Assembly (NCBI GenBank): GCA_964605715.1
Contig: CAZSDV010000079.1
Span: forward strand, 1-7,023
DNA: 7,023 bases
Reading direction: 5' to 3'
Origin: JAPUME01 sp964605715
GTDB taxonomy: Bacteria > Acidobacteriota > Terriglobia > UBA7540 > JAPUME01
Part shown: piece by piece, positions 1 through 5,367 of the stretch
Layout: each line of letters starts with the position of its first letter
How positions within the stretch are numbered: the stretch's first letter is position 1
Program-made: the position numbers and the translations under genes
The notes under the pieces: model-generated
What the model saw: the letters and a program-made list of their open reading frames with translations, nothing else
Databases searched by the model: none
Told to the model about the DNA's origin: nothing

Positions 1-116
1 CTACTGGGTTTCTGACCCAATACGGATGCCAGTGCTGCTGTACCTATCCCGACTGCATTCATCCCGAAGAAATGCCGTCGTGTCATTAAAAGTCGATTTT
101 GTTCCCAGAGATTCAC
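1..116 (-). CDS. DUF1501 family protein, N-terminal fragment (cut by window edge)
   Basis: Only the first 38 codons lie in the window. From a GTG at 116-114 the protein begins VNLWEQNRLLMTRRHFFG and continues GMNAVGIGTAALASVLGQ. The TRRHFFG block is a twin-arginine (Tat) signal core followed by a hydrophobic AALAS stretch, the usual start of DUF1501 proteins, which are alkaline-phosphatase/sulfatase-fold proteins exported folded by the Tat system. The GTG start is preferred over the in-frame ATG at 86-84 for two reasons: an AAGGAG sits six bases upstream of the GTG, and family members as I know them carry a short LL-x-TRRHFFG lead before the arginines. The gene starts three bases after the stop of the DUF1553 gene, so the two are one operon and probably translationally coupled; DUF1553-DUF1501 pairs are typical of Planctomycetes and Verrucomicrobia. 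The biochemical function is not established and the catalytic region is outside the window. Confidence 0.88.
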   Translation of the reverse strand, partial: MNLWEQNRLLMTRRHFFGMNAVGIGTAALASVLGQKPS

Positions 117-119
117 GTT

Positions 120-3100
120 CTACTCCTTCGTGACGGTTTCGTCAAGATTCAGAATTAGACTAGCTATGCTAGCGTAGGATGCGAGTTCAGTGGAGTCGAG
201 CGTCTTGTCCCGCGCAGATTCTCCTTCACTTAGGAGTTGTACAGCTGCTTCAGGGTCTTTAAGGTAGTTATCTCGGAGCTGTTGGAAGGTTTTTAAGAGG
301 ACTTTGCTCTCGTGAGGTTTAGGCGGGCGTGCTGTTGCTAGACGGAAAGCGTAGTCGATACGTTCTCGAGGATTTGTGCCACCTTCCTTCATTATCCTCT
401 CAGCTATCTTACGAGAAGCTTCCAAGTACGTGACATCGTTCATCAGATTCAAGGCTTGCAGGGGAGTGTTGGTTTTTGTGGTACGTACAGTACAAGTCTC
501 TCGATCAGTGGCATCAAACGTCACCATTGCAGGAGGGGCAACTGTTCGCCTTCGGTATGTGTAGAGACTTCTTCGGTACAGGCTTTCACCTTTATCGGTT
601 TGGTAGGTATGCCCACTAAGCTCCTTCCAAAGCCCTGGTGGTTGGTAAGGTTTTACTGATGGGCCGCCAATTTTTTTCGTTAGCAGTCCCGATAGAGCTA
701 GAGCCTGATCTCGGATAACCTCAGCCGGCAGCCGGAACCGGGGGCCGCGGGACAGCAGGCGGTTCTCAGGATCTTTTTCGACCAACTCGGGAGTCACCTT
801 GGAAGATTGCCGGTAAGTTGCACTCATGACAAGGGTTTTCAGGGCTGTTTTGACGCTCCAGCCGTTTTTTATGAAATCAGTTGCGAGCCAGTCGAGGAGT
901 TCCAGATGCAATGGCCACTCACCCTGAGATCCAAAATCCTCCGCAGTTTTTACCAAGCCGACTCCAAATAACATTTGCCAAAACCGATTCACGGTTACAC
1001 GTGCTGGTAAGGGGTTGGCAGGATCAACTAACCAGCGTGCAAATCCTAGGCGATTATTGGGGTAATCTTTAGACAGCGAAGGAAGGGCATTTGGTATGCC
1101 AGGGGAAACCTGTTCTCCAGGAGCATCATAGGCTCCGCGCTTCAGCACGAAGGTTTCACGGCGCGCCCCCCTTTCCTTCATCACCATAACAGTTGGAATA
1201 CGCTCAAAAAATTCTTTTCGCTCTTTTTGTAAACCAATCAATTCCTTCCGAGTCCGTTGAATCGGTTCTGGTGCATAACGATCTAAAAAACAGAAGGCGA
1301 GCTTATTGGTTAACGCTTGACTTCGGGCTTTAGAGGGCATGGCAGCGATTTCTGGGATAGTTTTCAGTGACGCAACGACTCCCACTTCTTGGGCAGAAAG
1401 AGCTTTCTTGTAAACTCGAACTTCGTCGATGTAGCCGTGAAAACGGTCTTTGGGTCCTTCGCCAGCTCCGATGCGAAATGGCTCCTTGGCTCTGATGGGG
1501 TTAACGTTCTGGTCGAAAAGAGTTCGCGTTTCTTGGGGCTTGCCATCGATGTAGATCTGGACCCCTTGTCCTGGCGTGGCCTTAAAAGTTGAGACTGCTT
1601 TTCGCTTCCCATCGTAAGTTAACAAGACGTGATGCCAACGATGTAGAGGGAGTGACTGTTGGGTTTCGAGACGCATGCCCAGGTCTTCCCAACGAGATGT
1701 AAAATTAAAGCGGAGTTTTCCTTCCCTAAGATAGAGGCCATAGCCTTGGCCTTTAGGAATATCCTCTACGGTCGACATGATGGCCCCGTTTGGGGTTGTG
1801 GGATAAATCCAGGCTGCCAAGCTGAATGGGTCCATGTAATTGAAATTCGCAACCTGGCCGGCGTCCACAAAGCGCTTGCCGTCAAAGGTGCCAGCGTGGC
1901 CCACCTTACCGCCCACAAAGAAAGGTTGCCCTTGCGACCCTTCTTTCCAGGAGGGATTTTTCTGATTCAAACCATTCTTTGGATGGTTATTGTTGTCTTT
2001 GGGGTCAATCTCTGGAGGGTAATTGCCAGAGGGAAAGTTGCGGCTGTAGGCTCCACTTTCCTCACGCAGGCTCCTATCAAGAGGGAAGTGGAGAATGAGC
2101 CCGTCTTGAATCGACCAGTCGGGCATCTGGGAATTACGAATCCACCTCTCCCAGTCTCGTTGAGCTTTTCTCAGCTCTCCTTGAAACGTGATATATTTTT
2201 TCTTTGCCGCCGCGATCTCCTGGTCAAGTTCCTTAAGTTTAGCTTCTTGTTCAGGGGTGGGAGCCTTAATATAGGGTTCCTGGTTCCCAAAGTTAAAGAC
2301 AAATCCTACTTCTGGAACGTTATTAAAGTAAGCAAAGAGCCGATAGTAGTCCTTTTGGCTAATGGGATCAAATTTGTGATCGTGGCAGCGGGCGCAACCG
2401 GTTGTCAAGCCGAGCCACACAGTGGAAGTAGTCTCGATCCGGTCAGCTACGTACCCTACACGAAATTCTTCATCGATGAGCCCCCCTTCGGCACTCGTGC
2501 GGTGATTTCGATTAAATGCTGTAGCGATAACCTGGTCACGAGTTGCGTGGGGCAACATGTCACCCGCGATCTGCTCTATGGAGAACTGATCGAAGGGTAA
2601 ATCGCGGTTGAAGGCGTCAATCACCCAATCGCGCCAGCGCCACATGTTTCGGGGCCCATCACTCTGATAGCCATTGGTATCAGCATAGCGTGCAGCATCC
2701 AGCCAATGGATTGCCATTTGCTCTCCATACTGTGGAGATCTGAGGAGGCGGTCCACCAGGTTTTCATAGGCCTGAGGTGAAGAGTCGCCCAAGAATGCAT
2801 CTACCTCAGCAGGTGTTGGAGGAAGCCCCGTCAGATCGAGTGTTACGCGCCGAACCAAGGTAGCCTGGTTGGCTTCTGTAGAAGGTTGGAACCCTTCTCG
2901 CTCGAGCTGCTGGAGAATGAAGTGGTCAAGGGGGCTACGAGGCCATCCTTGGTTTTTTATGTCTGGAAGTTTTGGATGTTTGGGCGGAATGAATGACCAG
3001 TGTTTTTGCCATCTGGCGCCCTGCTCGATCCAGCGTTGAATGAGGCTGGCTTCTCGGTCAGATAGCTTGTCATGACCAAGATAGGCAGGCGGCATGCGCA

Positions 3101-3443
3101 AGGCATCATCATTGGAGGTGATCCGGCGAAACATAACGCTTTTCTCAAAGTTCCCGCGTACGATGGCGAAGCCTCCGCCGGTGAGCTCTTTAAAAGCTCC
3201 TTCTTCAGTGTCAAACCGCAAGGCAGTCTTCCGGCTGGCCTTATCAGGCCCATGACAGGCATAACAGCGATCGGAAAGGATCTGACGTATGTCACGGTTG
3301 AATTCAACAGAGGATGGGGTGAGATCTTCCCCGGAGGCTGCTCCTGGAGCAAAAAACATAGTCCAAATGATAATGACACACAAGGAGAAGAGAGCAGCGG
3401 AGTTGCCGGATCTTGATTTACGAAATCTTTGTAGTGTTGCCAT
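120..3443 (-). CDS. Exported DUF1549/DUF1553 planctomycete-type cytochrome protein with LamG domain
   Basis: Complete protein of 1107 residues. Residues 1-38 are a Sec-type signal peptide: a basic start (RFRKSRS), a hydrophobic core (about 16-32) and a likely cleavage near GAASG. A PSCyt1 domain follows, with haem motif CYACH at 60-64 and a possible Met ligand in RMPPA (M117). The DUF1549 (PSCyt2) domain spans about 165-375; it includes LDLTGLPPTP and WLDAARYADTNGY and ends with a second CxxCH, CARCH at 350-354. A charged helical, probably coiled-coil segment covers about 396-436. A LamG/concanavalin A-like domain covers about 447-690 (AGTFDGKRFVDAG, RWHHVLLTYDG, GYIDEVRVYKKAL). The C-terminal DUF1553 (PSD1) domain covers about 725-1100 (VNRFWQMLFGVGLV, SATYRQSS, RETCTVRTTKTNTPLQALN). 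The family is exported and probably binds haem c; its substrate is unknown, with a polysaccharide role inferred from LamG and from family context. It is followed by a coupled DUF1501 gene. No Shine-Dalgarno precedes the ATG, and an in-frame TGA nine bases upstream excludes a longer nearby start. Confidence 0.95.
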   Translation of the reverse strand: MATLQRFRKSRSGNSAALFSLCVIIIWTMFFAPGAASGEDLTPSSVEFNRDIRQILSDRCYACHGPDKASRKTALRFDTEEGAFKELTGGGFAIVRGNFEKSVMFRRITSNDDALRMPPAYLGHDKLSDREASLIQRWIEQGARWQKHWSFIPPKHPKLPDIKNQGWPRSPLDHFILQQLEREGFQPSTEANQATLVRRVTLDLTGLPPTPAEVDAFLGDSSPQAYENLVDRLLRSPQYGEQMAIHWLDAARYADTNGYQSDGPRNMWRWRDWVIDAFNRDLPFDQFSIEQIAGDMLPHATRDQVIATAFNRNHRTSAEGGLIDEEFRVGYVADRIETTSTVWLGLTTGCARCHDHKFDPISQKDYYRLFAYFNNVPEVGFVFNFGNQEPYIKAPTPEQEAKLKELDQEIAAAKKKYITFQGELRKAQRDWERWIRNSQMPDWSIQDGLILHFPLDRSLREESGAYSRNFPSGNYPPEIDPKDNNNHPKNGLNQKNPSWKEGSQGQPFFVGGKVGHAGTFDGKRFVDAGQVANFNYMDPFSLAAWIYPTTPNGAIMSTVEDIPKGQGYGLYLREGKLRFNFTSRWEDLGMRLETQQSLPLHRWHHVLLTYDGKRKAVSTFKATPGQGVQIYIDGKPQETRTLFDQNVNPIRAKEPFRIGAGEGPKDRFHGYIDEVRVYKKALSAQEVGVVASLKTIPEIAAMPSKARSQALTNKLAFCFLDRYAPEPIQRTRKELIGLQKERKEFFERIPTVMVMKERGARRETFVLKRGAYDAPGEQVSPGIPNALPSLSKDYPNNRLGFARWLVDPANPLPARVTVNRFWQMLFGVGLVKTAEDFGSQGEWPLHLELLDWLATDFIKNGWSVKTALKTLVMSATYRQSSKVTPELVEKDPENRLLSRGPRFRLPAEVIRDQALALSGLLTKKIGGPSVKPYQPPGLWKELSGHTYQTDKGESLYRRSLYTYRRRTVAPPAMVTFDATDRETCTVRTTKTNTPLQALNLMNDVTYLEASRKIAERIMKEGGTNPRERIDYAFRLATARPPKPHESKVLLKTFQQLRDNYLKDPEAAVQLLSEGESARDKTLDSTELASYASIASLILNLDETVTKE
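123..128 (-). promoter_or_regulatory. Shine-Dalgarno site of the DUF1501 gene
   Basis: The minus strand reads AAGGAG-TAGAAC-GTG, giving six bases between the Shine-Dalgarno core and the GTG. The core is made from the last two sense codons (AAG GAG, Lys-Glu) of the DUF1553 gene, directly before its TAG stop. This decides in favour of the GTG start at 116 and predicts translational coupling. Confidence 0.8.
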
Positions 3444-3451
3444 TGGAGATC

Positions 3452-3481
3452 ATGCTATGGTTGCTGATTTTCTGTTGTCAA
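3452..3481 (-). promoter_or_regulatory. Sigma70-like promoter of the DUF1553-DUF1501 operon, probably leaderless
   Basis: On the minus strand a perfect -35 box TTGACA (3481-3476) is followed by 18 bases and a -10 box TAGCAT (3457-3452, four of six consensus positions). An A-tract (CAAAAAAG) lies just upstream, like an UP element. Only eight bases separate the -10 box from the ATG at 3443, so transcription should start about 0-3 bases before the start codon. This fits the absence of a Shine-Dalgarno sequence in GATCTCCA-ATG. The boxes are seen directly; activity is inferred. Confidence 0.55.
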
Positions 3482-3601
3482 GCTTTTTTGTAAATGATAC
3501 CTGGAGTGCCGTACGCTTTCTCTAGTTTCCGATCTGACCGGATGCCGGTTGGAATAACCACAAGGTAGCCATAGCCTTTCAATGCCTAGCCTATTCTTCT
3601 C

Positions 3602-5056
3602 CTAGACGGTGTAGGTGGAAGAGGAAACGTCGCCGCCACGGCCGGTCCAGTTGGTGTGAAAGAACTCGCCGCGGGGCTTGTCGAGTCGCTCGTAGGTATG
3701 AGCGCCAAAGTAGTCGCGCTGGGCTTGCAGCAGGTTTGCCGGAAGCCGCCTGCTGCGATAGCCATCATAGAAGGCAAGGGCGGTGGTGAATGCTGGCACG
3801 GGAACACCTAGCTGGATGGCCTTTATCACGACCCTGCGCCAGGATTTCTGAGACCGCTGCATGACACCCTTGAAGTGGTTGTCGAGCAACAGGTTGCTGA
3901 GCTTTGGCTTCTTGTCGAATGCCTCCTTGATCTTGCCCAGAAACGCGGACCGAATGATGCATCCGCCACGCCACATCAGCGCGATCCCCCCGTAGTTGAG
4001 TTTCCAGTTGTACTCTTTGGAGGCTTCGCGCATAAGCATATAACCTTGGGCGTAGGAGACGATCTTGGATGCCAGTAGCGCCTGGCGGATGTCTTCCACA
4101 AAGGCTTTCTTATCTCCTCGGTGCTTCCGTTTCGGCCCTTTCAACCGCCGTGAGGCGGTCACACGCTCGTCTTTCATCGCGCTCAGGCAACGGGCAAATA
4201 CAGCCTCGCCGATTAGCGTTACAGGTACGCCCAAGTCGAGTGAGCTGATACCGGTCCATTTCCCGGTTCCTTTTTGGCCAGCGGTGTCGAGGATCTTGTC
4301 GATGGTGTACTCATCGCCTTCCTGATGTCCTAGGATGTCGCGAGTGATCTCGATGAGGTAGCTTTCAAGCTCACCTTCGTTCCATTTCTTAAGAACCTGG
4401 TACATTTCTTCGTTGTCCATGTCGAGCCCTTCCTTCATCAGCTGGTAGGCCTCGCAGATTAGCTGCATGTCTCCATACTCAATGCCATTGTGAGTCATTT
4501 TGACATAGTGGCCGGCGCCATCTTCGCCTACCCACTCACAACACGGAACTCCCCCGTCAACCTTGGCAGAAATCGCCTGGAAGATGCCCTTAACCAGGGG
4601 CCAGGCCTTATGGCTGCCGCCGGGCATGATGGACGGGCCGTAGCGCGCACCTTCCTCGCCGCCGGAGACACCAGTAACGATGAAGAGCATTCCCTTGCTC
4701 TCCAGATATTTTGTTCGCCGGATGGAGTCCGGGAAGTGAGAGTTGCCGCCGTCGATGACAAGGTCACCCTCATCGAGATGGGGCAGTATCGTCTCGATGA
4801 AATCATCCACTGCCTGGCCAGCCTTAACCATGAGCATGATCTTGCGGGGGCGCTTCAGCATGGCCATCATTTCTTCGACCGAATGCGCTCCGATGACGCG
4901 TTCGTGGTTCTTGGCTGCGTTGTTCAGGAAATCGTCCACCTTGGATACGGTGCGATTGTACGCTACTACTGTGTAGCCGTGGTCGGCCATGTTGAGGATC
5001 AGGTTCTGGCCCATGACCGCCAGGCCGATGAGCGCAATGTCGCCTTTCGCTTCCAT
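3602..5056 (-). CDS. gnd: 6-phosphogluconate dehydrogenase, decarboxylating
   Basis: Complete 484-residue protein, the usual size of the long, dimeric class of the enzyme. It oxidises and decarboxylates 6-phosphogluconate to ribulose 5-phosphate with NADP+, in the cytoplasm, in the oxidative pentose phosphate pathway. The N-terminal Rossmann fold has GLAVMG at 11-16, and NRT at 34-36 is the segment that contacts the 2'-phosphate of NADP. GVSGGEEGARYGPSIMPGG at 129-147 is the substrate-binding segment. KMTHNGIEYGD holds the catalytic Lys186 and Glu193, equivalent to Lys183 and Glu190 of the Escherichia coli enzyme. The family signature ILDTAGQKGTGKWT is at 255-268, and the C-terminal tail with R447 and H453 (QRDYFGAHTYERLD) reaches into the partner subunit's active site. 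No key residue is missing. The ATG start is backed by AAGGAG ten bases upstream. The gene has its own candidate promoter and operator, and is visibly richer in G/C-ending codons than both neighbours. Confidence 0.98.
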   Translation of the reverse strand: MEAKGDIALIGLAVMGQNLILNMADHGYTVVAYNRTVSKVDDFLNNAAKNHERVIGAHSVEEMMAMLKRPRKIMLMVKAGQAVDDFIETILPHLDEGDLVIDGGNSHFPDSIRRTKYLESKGMLFIVTGVSGGEEGARYGPSIMPGGSHKAWPLVKGIFQAISAKVDGGVPCCEWVGEDGAGHYVKMTHNGIEYGDMQLICEAYQLMKEGLDMDNEEMYQVLKKWNEGELESYLIEITRDILGHQEGDEYTIDKILDTAGQKGTGKWTGISSLDLGVPVTLIGEAVFARCLSAMKDERVTASRRLKGPKRKHRGDKKAFVEDIRQALLASKIVSYAQGYMLMREASKEYNWKLNYGGIALMWRGGCIIRSAFLGKIKEAFDKKPKLSNLLLDNHFKGVMQRSQKSWRRVVIKAIQLGVPVPAFTTALAFYDGYRSRRLPANLLQAQRDYFGAHTYERLDKPRGEFFHTNWTGRGGDVSSSTYTV

Positions 5057-5066
5057 AATGATGCTA

Positions 5067-5072
5067 CTCCTT
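5067..5072 (-). promoter_or_regulatory. Shine-Dalgarno site of gnd
   Basis: The minus strand reads AAAAGGAG-TAGCATCATT-ATG. The AAGGAG core is ten bases from the ATG, slightly long but functional in most bacteria, and it confirms the start that gives the normal family N-terminus. Confidence 0.75.
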
Positions 5073-5143
5073 TTGAAATCGTTCTTTGTATGACCAGGGA
5101 CTGAGTACGATATTAGATATGACGAAAGTCTCCGCAGCGTCGG

Positions 5144-5158
5144 GCACTGGCCAGGTGC
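5144..5158 (-). promoter_or_regulatory. Imperfect dyad at the predicted gnd transcript start
   Basis: The minus strand reads GCACCTGGCCAGTGC: an 8-bp palindrome CTGGCCAG flanked by GCAC and TGC, symmetrical apart from one extra base. It begins two bases after the candidate -10 box, so it covers the expected transcription start. It could be a second operator or simply chance; nothing else supports it. Confidence 0.25.
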
Positions 5159-5159
5159 T

Positions 5160-5188
5160 ATTTTAGATTACTCAGAGTAATCTGCCTA
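5160..5188 (-). promoter_or_regulatory. Candidate sigma70-like promoter of gnd
   Basis: On the minus strand a -35 box TAGGCA (5188-5183, four of six positions) is followed by exactly 17 bases and a -10 box TAAAAT (5165-5160, five of six). This predicts a start near 5153-5156 and a 5' leader of roughly 97-100 bases before the gnd ATG. It lies after the candidate pgi terminator, consistent with gnd being separately transcribed. The boxes are seen; function is inferred. Confidence 0.5.
5165..5183. promoter_or_regulatory. Perfect 9-1-9 bp palindrome, candidate operator in the gnd promoter
   Basis: The minus strand reads AGATTACTCTGAGTAATCT: two 9-bp arms that are exact reverse complements around one central base. 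It fills the spacer between the -35 and -10 boxes and touches one base of each. On the minus strand it is followed by AAAA and on the plus strand by GCC, so it is not an intrinsic terminator in either direction. A dimeric transcription factor, most simply a repressor, is the natural reading; the regulator is not in the window and cannot be named. Confidence 0.6.
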
Positions 5189-5225
5189 ATTAAACGGTAC
5201 AGATGTGCCCCGGCGATCTTATATC

Positions 5226-5274
5226 AAAAAAACAAGAGCTGAAAACGGAGCACAGTAGCGAAACAGAAGCTCTT
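5226..5274 (-). terminator. Candidate intrinsic terminator after pgi
   Basis: On the minus strand AAGAGCT (5274-5268) pairs perfectly with AGCTCTT (5240-5234). A single G and then seven T residues (5232-5226) follow. It begins about 53 bases after the pgi stop, where a terminator belongs. The weak points are the short stem and the long loop of 27 bases. Confidence 0.45.
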
Positions 5275-5288
5275 TGATGGCTCGGATA

Positions 5289-5367
5289 TTTAATCCGCCG
5301 ACTTACTGTTTAGAGTGTGCCTGATCTTAGCCACATACTACTTTTGCTAGGCGCTTTAATCCGCCGA
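5289..5367. repeat. 13-bp direct repeat pair flanking the pgi stop codon
   Basis: The plus-strand word TTTAATCCGCCGA occurs at 5289-5301 and again at 5355-5367, exactly 66 bases apart. The second copy encodes part of the IGGLK stretch near the pgi C-terminus; the first lies just beyond the stop. The flanking bases differ, so it is not a long tandem duplication. It may be chance. Confidence 0.5.

Noticed and set aside
84..86. ATG as the start of the DUF1501 gene.
   Set aside because: No Shine-Dalgarno lies at a suitable distance, while the in-frame GTG ten codons earlier has an ideal AAGGAG and gives the longer N-terminus expected for the family.
1659..2600. A 313-codon open reading frame on the plus strand inside the DUF1553 gene.
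   Set aside because: It is fully antisense to a well-conserved domain region, its translation shows no recognisable family or domain order, and I see no Shine-Dalgarno or promoter that would argue for it. A shadow of the real gene is the simpler explanation.
3537..3549. ACCGG-ATG-CCGGT hairpin between gnd and the DUF1553 gene, considered as the gnd terminator.
   Set aside because: The stem is only five base pairs with a three-base loop, and on the minus strand it is followed by CAGATCGG, with no T-tract.
4490..5104. A 204-codon open reading frame on the plus strand opposite the start of gnd.
   Set aside because: It is antisense to the conserved coenzyme- and substrate-binding part of gnd. 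The strong G/C third-position bias of gnd removes stops from the opposite strand and explains the long frame.
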